This document shows positions 49,583 through 62,230 of a stretch of DNA of 64,000 bases, piece after piece. Source of the stretch: Ceratothoa steindachneri. Its lineage: Eukaryota; Arthropoda; Malacostraca; Isopoda; Cymothoidae. Made by a program: the position numbers and the translations under genes. The stretch lies in assembly GCA_963969495.1 (NCBI GenBank), contig OZ018322.1:159116848-159180847 (forward strand). The letters are read 5' to 3'. Under the pieces are notes generated by a model. It worked only from the letters and a program-made list of their open reading frames with translations, ran no database searches and was not told where the DNA came from. Positions within the stretch are counted from its first letter, which is position 1, and each line of letters opens with the position of its first letter.

Positions 49583-50136
49583 TTGCTCAAGTACAAGCTA
49601 GCGTTCGCCTCCATTTTGTGGATCCCAAATCCCTCTAGACCCCTCGGCATCCGGATGGATGCGAGTGACGAAGGAATTGGATGCATGTTACTTCATTACT
49701 CTAACGAGGGTGAAAGCCAGCCGGTGGCTTACGCGATCCGCAAGCTACTGCCCCGTGAACGTAATTACTCGGTAATAGAACAGGAAGCTTTAGCTATAGT
49801 ATGGAGTATTACCATTTTTAGCATATATTTAATAGGGAAAGAGTTTATTGTTGAGACTGACCATCACCATTTTTCTTATCCCCAAAATACTAAGAGAAAA
49901 ACGGACGTATAATCCAAAGACTCATGATACTCCAACAATATCAGTTTAAAGTGTGGTATATACGTGGTACAGAAAATTGTAAAGCTGATAATCTTAGGCA
50001 GAATCCATTAACGACAATTCTGGCTAATCCACTAAATTATAGGTCACCTGTAAACCAGTCAGCTAATCATGTATATATTATTTTTCTTTTTTTAACTTTG
50101 TACATATATCTATGGTCCCTGTATATACTTATTTAA
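49583..50136 (+). pseudogene. Element B RNase H and tether
   Basis: The frame at 49583-49912 has RPLGIRMDASDEGIGCMLLH (first catalytic Asp), QPVAYAIRKLLPRERNYSVI, EQEALAIVWSI (catalytic Glu) and FIVETDHH (second Asp), the typical gypsy RNase H pattern. After one frame change the sequence reads LQQYQFKVWYIRGTENCKAD, the usual end of the RNase H/tether zone. In conventional gypsy elements an integrase would follow. Here only about 170 bp of AT-rich sequence separates it from a G-rich purine run and an LTR start. Confidence 0.8.
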
Positions 50137-50308
50137 TATAGTGTTTTGTTTTTGTTGTCGTTCCACTATCCTTTTAGACAAAGTTGGAATTTGGTTCCTT
50201 AATTTAAATATTTTTTTGTCGACCCATTTCCATTAAGTTTTGCTCAAATCAAGATCATAGGCTTTTTGTAAGCCTTTAGAATGCAGGTCAGGTTTCCCGT
50301 TTTGGGGG

Positions 50309-51600
50309 GGCTGTCGCATCAATAATAATTTCTTCTCAAAAATGTTCTATCGTATGGAAGGGGAGGGTGTAAAAGAACAACCACTGATGCCCCCCTTAAA
50401 TTTATCGGAGACCACGTGCTATTGTATTGCGCCATGGAAGACGTCATTTCCTGTTCGAAAATTCTCGCATTTCCGACTCCTGAGCACGTTGGGAAAATAT
50501 TTCCCAATCCTGCGACTCGTCCTAACATTTTATTAATTCTATTAATTTTCTTATATACGAAAATATAGTAGTCTCAAAATTTTCGACATGACCTTGATCT
50601 TTGGGTTCTTAATCGAGTTTAGCCGGGAAATTTTAGCACAACCTCTATAAAATTGTGTTGGTAAATATGACTTCTTGGCCAGGTAATTCAAAGGTTAAAA
50701 TTTCTTAATAATAGGTTGGGAGAGGATGTGAATACGCAAATTTTAATTCCAAGATAGTTGTAAAAGAAGAACCTGTGCCCACCCCCCGTCGCACTTTATC
50801 GGAGACTAGGTGCGTTGGTATCCCGCCATGGACGTCACTGTCTGTTTGAACATTCAGGAATTTTAAACTCTTGGCGCTTAGTGAAAGTATTACCCAAGCC
50901 TCCTCCTCACCGGAGATGAGGCGTAAAAACGTCACTCTTTCTCGCCCCTTGCTGTAAAATGATGAATCGACTCCGTCCCCAGATTAAGATGTCTGGAGCT
51001 TGTGACTCCTTTCTCCACACTCCTCCTTCCCCTCCAGAATTAGGCAAAATAATCCTCGGATTATTCTGTAGTTCGATGAGTCCATCCCGTGCCTCAAGGC
51101 CGTCCTTATCGTCTCGTCCCATGATCGTTAGTCAGACAGCAGACTTCTTCAGTCGTGATTCTACCCAAGTCAATCGAACCGAACCAAAGAAAATCTCCAT
51201 CGATTGCCTTTAAGGAAAAGAAGTTTCGTCTTTCCGTGGAATTACGAGAATTCCCAAATTCTTCGTCGAACGTCATCTTCGAGGCTTGGCTATCTTCATC
51301 GCAAGGTTGGTTAGGACCGTGTCCCACCTGCCTCATCCGGATTGTGGCCCACTTGCCTGATCGGATCGTTCCCCACTCGTCTCATCGCAAGAAGGACCAT
51401 CCTCGAAGTCATTGACCTGTAAGAATTAAACCCCCTTCCATTATTCATATTTTCAAGTTTCCCCTTTTGATCTGAGCCTAGTTACATTGATTAATTAATT
51501 CCATTTGAGAATCCCTTCTCATAATAATTATCAAGAGAATATTCTAATTTAAATAATTTCCCTTTGTCTATTATTATTCTTATTTGCATCTTTGCATTAT
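50309..51600 (+). repeat. Right LTR region of element B, two LTR starts in tandem
   Basis: An LTR-like start TGTCGCATC at 50310 follows TTTTGGGGGGG. The stretch 50371-50530 (AAAGAACAACC, ATTTATCGGAGACCA, GCCATGGA-GACGTCA) recurs at about 50760-50930 after a second purine run GGTTGGGAGAGGA and an LTR-like start TGTGAATACGC at 50727. From 51205 to 51590 the sequence matches the left LTR. The simplest reading is a truncated LTR followed by a second, more complete LTR of the same family. Confidence 0.65.
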
Positions 51601-52449
<849 letters not shown>

Positions 52450-52642
52450 AGTATATCCCCAGATGATGACCAGTATGCTCAAAAGGTCCCCTCGGGCCAA
52501 TAATAAATAATGATTTAGAATGATCTATTATGATCCCTTTCTTGTAAGGGATAGTAGCTTATGGAAGTTAAAAAAGTTATCAAGAATATGAACAATACCT
52601 CTTTTGATGTCAAATACCATGAGTATATAAAACATGGCCTCT

Positions 52643-52645
<3 letters not shown>

Positions 52646-52710
<65 letters not shown>
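52646..52710. repeat. (TA)n microsatellite
   Basis: About 65 bp of alternating TA, roughly 200 bp after the previous tract. Confidence 0.95.
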
Positions 52711-52713
<3 letters not shown>

Positions 52714-53689
52714 TACAATGACAATTAAAAGAAACCTTGTTGAAGGTTCATGTATAAGCTAATTTAATAACTTTAACATTTCCAGTGGCCTTTTTAAAAT
52801 TGATGCTGTTATGAAAAAACTCACTCTTTAAGAAATTAGTTTTGACTTAAGTTCCGAATATTTTTTATTTTGGGGGCAATTTAAATTTTTATGGGCACCC
52901 AATTTGACAATTTAATTATTGTATTGATTTTGTATAAACATTATTTTATTTCTCTTTCTCTCTCCCTGCTCGTCTCCCCTACTTATTTGCTGACATTTCG
53001 TCTGTCTCCAAATCTCGCTCTTTAGACTATCGCTTTATCCGTTAATCGTTTTAACCCCTTCTGCCTCTCGATTTGACCTAGCTACCTGTTATAGCCTAAA
53101 TCTTAATGTGAATTTACCCGTCTTCCTCCTACTTCATCGTGGGTGATTTCTTGTCTTAGAGGCAGTCCTTTATCTTTTACTAGCTTATATATACCCTTAT
53201 TATAATATTTTCTCCTGTTGTTATCCTTGCGAATGAATTTAATAAAGTTACAATGTTCTGCTAGGAAAAATTATTCCGTTTTCTCTTCGAAAGTGGTTTA
53301 ATAATTTCAGCATTCTCTCGCGCTACTACGAGTATATATATAAATATAGGAAAATTGAAAAACGATTCCAAGCACTTTCTTCTTTATTCTTAAAGACCTT
53401 TTCAAGAAATGAACAGGAGGTTAGACATATATTACCTTAAATAGTGGAAGAGGAGGATTATACTAACCTGTTCTGAACCTTAATTAGGGGTTGCTAAATA
53501 TATAAATAGATACACACACAAAGGAAAAGTGAATAACGATTCAGAGTACACTCGTGAAATGAAAAGGACGAAAAGGAAGATTATATACTCAGTTTTTTTA
53601 GTAAAAGTTGGGATAGTAGAAGATATAGTAGGTTAAAATTAGAGTGAGTAGGGGGAGGGGTATTTTGCCCTAGTAGGAAGGACATCGCT
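52711..53689. other. AT-rich region without a recognisable gene
   Basis: Contains a pyrimidine-rich stretch near 52950-53090 and nothing I can name as a gene. Confidence 0.45.
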
Positions 53690-53834
53690 TTATTTTTATT
53701 TATTTTTATCATTGCTTTTGTATTTTGTTTGAAATTTTATCCTATGTTTGTGTAATTTCATGAACTTTAGTGTTCTTCTTATTGCTTGTTCTCTATGATT
53801 AGTTGTAGATATTTTTGTTGCAAATCTTTAGCTT

Positions 53835-55472
53835 TCAAGCCTTTGTTAGCTCTAATTGCCAACAATTTACCTCGTGTTTCTTGTGTTTTAGCCTTGCAGC
53901 TATATTGAGCCTGATGCCTGTTCCTTGTAGCTCAGGAATGAAACCTTTCGTTAGAGTGGACCAGAGTTTTTTTCCAAGTATTTGGGTGACGACATTGATA
54001 GGTTCCATACGTTTCCTCTTGTGCGAATCTCTTTGCCTAAGGTGATCACGCCTTCTGACTTTGTTGATAAACAGAGAAACAGTGTTTTGGACATGTTGTA
54101 GCCTTTTCATTCAAGATTTGCTGGCTGTTTAACACACCAATGCGAGGCAGATGAGCTTCGCCTGGACATACATCAGATATATTTTCCTGATTTTGGCCGA
54201 GCTAAGATCTCTAAATCTGTAGAGCTTGGAAATTTCTCTCCTTGCCAGGTTCCGCCTGCCCGTGTGGTGTCTCGAGTATCCATGGTCGGTAATTTTAAGG
54301 TTCAGAACGGTGCCTTCGGCGAAGTAGCTGTAACTCCTCCCATATATGAGGATAAGCCATGTCAACTCACGGCTCAGCGGGATGATCTTAAATTTGTCCC
54401 TGTTAGACCTGATCTTCCATCTTCTTTCGTACTGGCTGATGTTATTTATTTCCGCTAGTGTGCAAACCGCTTGCGCCCTTGCTTTCTTTTTCGGGCATAG
54501 AACAACTTAAGTGATTTCATCAGCGAATTGCAGATACATCATGTCCCTGTGCACCGGAGTTGGAAGGTCGATTGTGAAGACAGAGTAAAGTGGAGGAATC
54601 AGGCAGCTTCCCTAAGGAACGCTCGCCTTCAGTTCGAATTCAGGACCTCTGTACCCTTCTATCATCAGACAGGCCCTTCTGTCCATTACAAAGTCACAGA
54701 GGATCCTTTCCATGATTGGGTCTAGCTGGCGGTTCAGGATTTTGAATTGAAATCCTTCCAGCCAGAATTTATCCAGGGCCTTTTGCACGTCCCTCAACAC
54801 AATGTGTACATAGAACCCATTCGCCTGGGAGTATACTACTTTCTCTGGTAAAAGCACCAGGGCTGCATCTGCGTGCCTTTTCCTGCGGAACCAATGATGT
54901 CGGGGGTTATGCGCTCCTAACTCGCTCAGTTGATCTTGTAGCCTATCTGCTAAAGTCTTCTCGACGATTTTTCCCTGTATCTCAAGAAGAAAGATCGGGC
55001 GATATTTAGCCATCTGGTCTGGGGGCTTGTTTCCCTTCGGAATAAAGATGATTTTGGCAAACTTTACCTGGGTCTAGTTGGAGGTTTAGGATTTTGTATT
55101 GAAATACTTCCAGCCCAGAATTTATCGAAGACCTCATGCACGTCCCTCAACACAATTATTTAGATAGAACCCGTTCGCCTGGGAGTATACTACTTTCTCT
55201 GTTAGGAGCGCCAGGGCGGTATCTGTGCCCCTTTTCCTGCGCAACCCATGTTGTGAGGTATTATGCGCTTCTAACTCGCTTAGTTCAGCCTGTAGCCTAT
55301 CTGCTAAAATCTTCTCGACGATTTTTCCCTGTATCTCAAGAATAAAGGTCCGGCGATATTTAGCCATCTGGTCTGGGGGCTTGTTTCCCTTCGGAATAAA
55401 GATGATTTTGGCCATCTTGTACCTCCTAGGGAAGTCACTTGTATTTAGAAAAGCGTTCATTGTGTTCGCCAA
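53835..55472 (-). pseudogene. LINE reverse transcriptase with tandem duplication
   Basis: The upstream copy (55134-55472) reads TMNAFLNTSDFPRRYKMAKI, IFIPKGNKPPDQMAKYR and GKIVEKILADRLQ. The second copy (54612-55013) repeats MAKYRPIFLLEIQGKIVEKT and continues with VLRDVQKALDKFWLEGFQFK. This is RT block A, where AFDKVW is usual. On toward lower coordinates MMYLQFADE (about 54520) is the FADD-type active site with the last Asp changed to Glu. Further C-terminal pieces follow at 54129-54365 and 53835-54110. RT copies the LINE RNA at the nicked target. Duplication, stops and the FADE change show it is dead. Confidence 0.8.
54717..55420 (-). repeat. Tandem duplication inside the LINE RT, period about 352 bp
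   Basis: 54717-55068 and 55069-about 55420 align along their length, with shared stretches such as TGGGTCTAG, CGCCTGGGAGTATACTAC, TAGCCTATCTGCTAAA and GGGGGCTTGTTTCCCTTCGG. They have diverged by scattered substitutions and small gaps, so the duplication is not recent. Confidence 0.85.
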
Positions 55473-55920
55473 ACACTGATTAATTTCCCTTGCGTCATTT
55501 ACGAGGTTATTTTTCGTAATCCCAGACCAACCTGAAGCCCTCTACTTGAAGGAGCATATGGTTTTCAAGTTCTCTTGACAGTTATGGACATCCGGGGTCA
55601 ACCATTAATCTTTCCTGAGATACTTGCGGGTGTGGGTGGGTTCTATGTATCACTGTGTCGAGATCATCAAGCAATTGGTCTTTGAAGTCCTGGTCGAAGT
55701 CCTCGTTCTCCTCAGGTGCTATAGCGAAAATCTCTTGCCAGTGAGCTCTAATTCTCTCGAGAGAACCTCTGGTTCCTCAATGATGTCATTTCCATCTTTG
55801 ATTTGGGTTCTGGTTCTGGAAGGCAATCCTCTAATTCTTTATCCCCACACCTTACAGGATTGTTCTCCCTGTCCAGCCTCCCAATGATGTCATTCCACAT
55901 TGTTCTTTGTTTTTCAATTA

Positions 55921-56869
55921 TTATGTTTTTTATTTCCTCTCCTAGATTTATAGAAGTTCGTGATTGGTAGCAAATAGAATGGGTGAGTCATAAACAATGG
56001 CGGGTTCGTAGTGAATACATTAAGCGCAATATATATTCCAGCAATTCTATGGTGGCATATCATGCTGAACAATTTCCTTGTATTCAACTCCTCTTGTGTT
56101 TCTATAAAAAGTGAATAAACAAAAAAGTGCAAGAATAACCTTTAGACTACTATATTATCTACCAAAGACCCACCCTGGATCTCAGGTGAAAGATAAACCT
56201 TTTTCTAACTTATTTTCTAACTTCACAATCAAACAAATCATTTGAAAAACATATGTTTAGAGTTTACGGTTTTATTTTAACAAAATGAAAATATCACATT
56301 TCTTACTGCTACCTCTGCTTCACTAACCTAAATGTTAAAGTAATATTTGACTATTATCTACCTTATGGCACGTTAATTACCTTAATGTGCCATCTGACAT
56401 ACAATACCTATATATACCCTGAGGGAAAACTGGTCATTTGATTCAGATGAAAAAAAACATGCTACTACTATCGCCTCCGTGAATAAGACTTTCGTCAGTA
56501 TTTTAGGTTTGACATTGACTTTACACCAGTTTAATTTAATATCGTATAATGCCTTATTACAGCATTTAGGTTAGACTATGGTTGTTTAAATAGCGTATCT
56601 TTTCAGAAGCCTGTAAATAGCACTACTTACCAATGGAAAAAGGTTGTATCTGTTAAACCTCTTACTACGCTGAATGGGAGGAACAAAACTGGATGATATT
56701 TGTGGAAATGAAGGTTGAGGTATAGAAAGTTAGATTTCTCTTTTATAGTTATTTTTTATCCATATTAAGCTTCCATAATTTAATATTTTTGAGAAGAACG
56801 TAAAATATTATTTAGTAAAATTCATATTCAGGAAGTAGTTACTATCACTATTGGTAATGCTCTTTGTAG
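55921..56869. other. AT-rich region without a recognisable gene
   Basis: No supported feature. The minus frame at 55914-56132 has no recognisable motif. Confidence 0.45.
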
Positions 56870-57230
56870 GGGAATCGTCACTTCGTCACCCCCCCGTTTA
56901 CTCGTAGTGCAGTCACAAGGCGGTTACCGCAAAGACATCCGCCTAAGGCATCGCCGGGTCAAGTGCGTAACCACAGCGCAGCACCACACGGCGCTATGAA
57001 AGACAATGCAAGATCTCCCCCAGGAGAGTGAGATTCAATCTCATGTCAAATAAGAAATTGGAGACGTGTTTCTCCCAAGCTCGAAGGCTAACGAGGAGCC
57101 GATGTAAGACTTGGTGGGGAAAACCGTTGTGCATAAGAACTCTCCTAGGGGCCGTCCTCAAGCCCCTCCCACCTTACTACTCCCCAGTGGAGGGACAAGG
57201 TATAAATGAGGAACACTGAGGAAAATCATA

Positions 57231-57373
57231 GTAGTATACGTCAGACTCCAGGTGACGGAGTCCCCGATTAAAACCGAGCTACTGAGATTGGATCGGTAGT
57301 ATACGTCAGACTCCAGGTGACGAAGTCCTCGATTAAAACCGAGCTACCTAGACTGGATTGGTAGTGTACTTGG
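57231..57373. repeat. 65-bp tandem repeat, 2.2 copies
   Basis: GTAGTATACGTCAGACTCC begins at 57231 and again at 57296, and a third partial unit (GTAGTGTACTTGG) begins at 57361. Units share GATTAAAACCGAGCTAC and differ at a few positions. Confidence 0.88.
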
Positions 57374-57480
57374 CTCGCCAGACCAAGAAGTACCCTGCAA
57401 GAGAGGTAGGGCTACCTACCTTGAGGGGCTAAGAAAACGCTCATCCTCGAGCTAGTCCCTGGTTATCAAACCGAAAGAAA

Positions 57481-58260
57481 AGTTAACTTTGTTAAGTTCA
57501 ACTTACTCTCGCCAGAGAGACTCCGCATATCCTGGTGTACCTTAAACACCAGGGGTATTTTTGTCCTTAAGGAATTAAGAAAAGAAGAAGGAAAAGGCTC
57601 CCCCTCGAGCCAGTTACTCAGTGGCCACACCTAACTCATAAGTTAACTTGGTTGAGGAACCAAGTTCAACTTACTCTCGTCAGGGAGACTTCTCATATCC
57701 TGGTGCATCTTAAACACCAGTGGTATTCCTCGTCCTTGAGAAATTAAAAAAAGAAGGAAAAGGTTCCTCCTCGAGCACGTTACTCGGTGGCCACACCAAA
57801 CTCATAAATTACCTTGGTTGAGGAACCAAGTTCAATTTATTCACGCCAGAGAAACCCCCTTCCGTTATACTCGCTCTTGAAGAAGACTGGAACTAAGAAG
57901 AAGCTCATCTTTGAGCTAGTTCCTGGTCCCTAAACCGAACGTTAAGTAACTTATTCCCGTCAGAGAACTCCCCCCTTGAAGAAGACCCTCCCCGAGTTCA
58001 GTTCTCGTCCATGAGGAATTAAGTAACGAAGAAGAAAAGCTCCCCCTCGAACTCGTTACTCGGCGGTCACACCGCACTCTAAGTTAACTTGGTTTAAGAA
58101 CCAAGTTTGGCTCCCTCTCGCCAGAGAGTCCACGACTACCTTGGTTTCGCATAAAGCACCGTAATTGTTCTCATCCTTGAAGACTCCCCCCCCGGAATAC
58201 CGTGTGGCCCCCCCAGCTGCTACCCTCGCCAAAAAGACATCCGTGATCTCGCCCATCTAC
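57481..58260. repeat. Imperfect tandem array, unit about 140-166 bp, with hairpins
   Basis: Unit starts resembling AGTTAACTT(T/G)GTT occur at 57481, 57641, 57807, about 57942 and 58082. Each unit carries a hairpin-capable stretch (CTTGGTTGAGGAACCAAG in several units) and the first two also CCTGGTG..CACCAG. Further shared parts are CTCGCCAGAGAGA, CCTCGAG and GTTACTCGGTGGCCACACC. The later units are shortened. Confidence 0.8.
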
Positions 58261-58270
58261 ATCTGGCCAG

Positions 58271-59749
58271 GCAGCACGCGTCATGAGACAATAACATTCC
58301 TGAGGCCGTTTAAACTCCAAATGAGTCCGTAAGCCTAATTCTTATATTATTGAGGTTTGTAGCGAAATTAACCAAGTTTATACGGTAAAACTAATTAAAT
58401 TAATTCCTGTTTATAATAATATTCAGAGTATTACTGTAGTTGATGTTTAAATGTTGTGTATTCAATTGATAAAGGTAAAATATGAGTTTATTTTGGGAAT
58501 TATTGTGCGTCTCTATATCCTTACAAACGCCTCTGTTCGTTAAGATATTCAGATATCAATATATTAGACACTTTTAGCACTCTTAGAATAGAACAAAACG
58601 GGGTGCATTCTACGACACTCTTCCATGTGTTAATTATGAATTATATACTTTTTCCACCCCTTTATATGATTATGCCTTGCCACATAGTTAATTTTGTGAT
58701 TACTTAAATAAATAATATTTAGATTGTGCAAAATAAGTTCATTTGGCGGCTAATGAAGTTACCAACCTAATGCAACCCTTTGGGGGTGCAAAAGTTACAT
58801 GTGTGAGTATAGATTGTCATGTAAAGTACCCTGTGATGGACTCTCTTTCAACTCTTTCCCTTAAACGTTACAATTTTGAATATGATGGTCTATAGTAACG
58901 GTTTTTTTTACATTTGAGGAGCTAATAATGGAGAATAGACTCTGTTACATGCCACGATAAGCAAAGCATACACTTGGCTGTTCTAGTTGGAAGTTCATGA
59001 CTACGATTAGTAATTTGTTTGTGATGAGGCCATTGTTCTTTGGGCTTAATATTGCAGCAATGAGCCTCCTTAACTTCTTCCGTAAAAGCTCAGAGCGCTA
59101 GCTAATGTGGCGCACAAATATCATTTATGTTGACTGTACCTTCCCTTTATTAACTCTAAAAAAAGTGAATTGATTCCTACCCTAAAGAACTGTTGATTAT
59201 TAAACATATCTATAAAAGATTACCGCCAGTTTGGAACTATTTAAACACTTCTATGAAGAATTTGTAAGTGTACTAGAATTAAAATTATATTCTCGATAAC
59301 TTCATAAATGTACTGTAAATTGGTACCATACTCAAGATTGAAAACACTTTATATATTAAAATATCTTTTTCAAACAGATTATATAATTTATGCTGAGTTG
59401 ATACCCCTGTTTCCTGTGTGTGTATAACATCAGAACAACAATAGAAACCCTGTAAAGTCCCTAGGAGCCCTAACCTGGAACAGGATTTATATCTATTTTT
59501 TTACATCTTAAAAGAGAAACTTTCTAATGTCATGCACAGGGCAAATACACAACTAAGGATTGCCCCTTCCAAGGAAAAGTTTGATCTAATATAGAGATTT
59601 AGAGCAAAGATAAGAGCAATGCAGCATTGTGAACAAAATTACCTCAATTTTTGTAAGACATAGACTAATTTATTCGATTTCATACTGTGGAAAAAACTGT
59701 CAAATTATAAGAACTATAAAGACAGAACTCAAATAAAAAAAGATAAAAA
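58271..59749. other. AT-rich region without a recognisable gene
   Basis: I see no supported coding, RNA or repeat feature. Confidence 0.5.
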
Positions 59750-60714
59750 AACACTGCATATGCAAGAGCAACAAGAGGAGGATCTTCTAGAATGGCAGCT
59801 TTACATAGCCTGGTAGTAAACAAAAAAGCAGAAAGTAACTAGATCAGATTACATGCATCATACAATAACTCTTCAAGAGAAACTACAAGTTTATATCAGA
59901 CGCCAGGGAAATAAATGAAATGCTAGAGAAAAATTCACTAAAACCAATGTGGTTCCCGCAGGACTCAACCTCATGCAAAATCTATAAAATCAACATAAAA
60001 GCAAACCAAAGACACGAAAAATAAATAAGGTGGAGAGTAGATAACAAGTACCTGAAAAAAGATACCAACTATCACACAACTGATTTAGCGGCAGAAATTT
60101 CTGCAACAATAAAAGAAATAACAGAAAAACTAGAGAGCGAAATAAAGAAAGGAGTCCAATAAGTAAAGGTGGAACAACTAATCATTAAAATACATTGATC
60201 CGGACAAAATCACTTCAGAGAAACTGTAAAAAAAATATTCGAGGGACTGGTAAAGAAAAAGTATGAAGGAGAGAACGATAAAGTAGATGACGAAACAAAA
60301 AGTAACGACGCACTAAAAAACGAATTATCTTAATCGATCCTGATTCTTGCTACAACCCATCGAATGAATAGTTTGTGAAAAAAAATCTATACGCAGTAGA
60401 TCACCAGCTTAAAAAGAAAAATTCAATACAGGAAAAGAGAAAAAGTAAAACTCAGAGATAACAGAAGAAGAAACTACCCCAGCATGGAGAAGTAGCAGAA
60501 TACATAAAAAATCATTTTCAATCAGCTTTAAAGGATGAAGAGACAAACGAATTCGAAACTTCAATATTTTAAAAATGGCTAGACTTATATTCTTATACTA
60601 ACAAACGAACTTATCAAAATACCAAACTACAACATCATACCAACAACCCATACCCACCAGAGACACGATGAAGTAATGATGGGTATAAATAAAGGATTGA
60701 AATAAATAGAAATT

Positions 60715-60895
60715 AAAGAACTAGAAGACTCCTCTATTGCCATTAATGTAAAATTGAATAGCGTAGACCTAGTAGTAGCCAAAGCATTTCAACTTCAATG
60801 ACGCCGGTATCTCTCCCTCCAAATATTTTTAAACTTTCGCGCCTAGCATCTATGAGAATGCATGGAGACTTAAACACCTCAGTCGAATAAGCAAG
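60715..60895 (+). pseudogene. LINE copy 2 endonuclease piece
   Basis: Broken frames read KELEDSSIAINVKLNSVDLV, then an A-x-QLQ segment and LSLQIFLNF, then MHGDLNTSV. These parallel SYLPSKMKMTAGDLVIAGAY ... GDLNARC of the fragment at 42.7 kb and the copy 1 endonuclease. Several stops are present, so it is inactive. Confidence 0.5.
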
Positions 60896-61959
60896 CTCTT
60901 TAAGTAATAGGCAGAACCATCATCTGCAACTACAAAGGCATTTCTTTCAAAAATAAGGATCAGATTTTCCAACATTCCTAACAAATATATTTTCAGCTAC
61001 TTCTGACATTCTGATGAGGAATCTCTACTGACATTACAATCACTACCCATGGCTAGGTCCCGCAACAGCATCTTAAATTACACATCCCCCATCCAAATCG
61101 AAATTCCGTAAAAGGCCCTCAGCAAGGCTAAATCACTATAAGGTATACCTTAGTATATTTTGAAACAGTATCCATAAACAACTTGCAAAGGAAGATATAA
61201 AAACATTCATAAACTAAATAACCGCCAAATATCTTAGTTTGACAACTTATACACGCTAATACTAGAAAATATAACACTAAATTTATAGTCCTAGGACAAG
61301 GAAATAAAACAAAGTATGGAAGAAGTCCAACTACCAGCGAGAGAAATAATGGACTGGAAATAACATGGAAAGATATCAAGGGATAAGAATTATCAGAAGA
61401 CAAATAAAAATATTAATAATGAAAAATCATATCTGATCTATGTAGAACGCAATAATAATCGAACTTTCCATACAAACATCTAAAATGATTCTAAATTATT
61501 AAAACTACTACAGAAGACAAAGAATCCAGACATAAGGAATAAATTAAAATAAAAATCGGATAATGAGAAATAAACCAAAACAACGAGAGAAAATAACACT
61601 TGCAAAGTCAGTGTAAAAATATTTTACATCTCAACCAAATACAATCAAAATTTGACAGAATATAGGAAAAAGAGAACACTTCATTCAATACCAATATAAC
61701 CGAAAAACTGCACACAACCTTTATGTCAACGAGGAATAACGTAACCTGCATAGTTTGCAGGAATATTTTGCAGCCCTATAATCATTCAGATATAACGACC
61801 TAGAAAGAAGATATATGAGAAAATTTCACCTAAAAAACAACGAACCACGTACATGATGCAATATTAAAGATATTTAATGCCTTCCTGATTATAAGATACC
61901 TTAACCTATCATTCAAAATGGCAAATATGTTCATCCTAAAGAAAACATGAATACCAAAG

Positions 61960-62230
61960 CACCGAATCGAAATTTACCGTCCCATCTTACTGAAAGAGTT
62001 TCTAAAGAAACTCGTCTAGAAGCTTCTGAGGGAAAGGGCAAAGAACTATTTAGATGGGTCTAACTTGTATAACTCGTACCAGCACGGATTCACGCTCCAA
62101 CCTGCAATGGAAACCGCACTGGCGATAATTACGGAAAAGATCAACACAGAAATAGCAAGATCAACGTGAAGCTACGCGATGTTTCCGAAGCGTTTGACAA
62201 GGTGTAGGTGCCCTATCTAAAAATAAACAT
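61960..62230 (+). pseudogene. LINE copy 2 reverse transcriptase piece
   Basis: The plus strand reads HRIEIYRPILLKEFLKKLV, a stop, then KLLRERAKNYLDGSNLYNSY, QHGFTLQPAMETALAIITEK, and after a frame change LRDVSEAFDKV. This is the RT start (YRPISLL-x-x-x-GKLLE-K), the HGF motif and block A (D-x-x-AFDKVW). It resembles Jockey/I-group polymerases. Stops and frame changes show decay. Confidence 0.68.

Larger units (their letters stand above)
53690..55920 (-). mobile_element. LINE (Jockey/I-like), minus strand, with duplicated RT segment
   Basis: Read from 55920 down: an ORF2 linker zone (KQRTMWNDIIGRLDREN, ENEDFDQDFKDQLLDD), a reverse transcriptase start, an internal tandem duplication, the polymerase active site, the C-terminal region, and an A-rich tail (AAATAAAAATAAA on the minus strand near 53690-53740). 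ORF1 and the endonuclease are absent, as expected for 5' truncation. The family differs in sequence from the LINE copies at 22.8 and 59.8 kb but belongs to the same broad group. Confidence 0.75.
56870..58270. repeat. GC-richer non-coding island with tandem repeats
   Basis: This island is clearly richer in G and C than its flanks and lacks coding frames of any length; the frames at 57028-57219 and 58056-58256 have no motif. It comprises a unique part (56870-57230), a 65-bp tandem duplication (57231-57360) and a run of imperfect units of about 140-166 bp (57481-58260). It looks like a minisatellite or the non-coding body of an unknown repeat. Confidence 0.7.
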
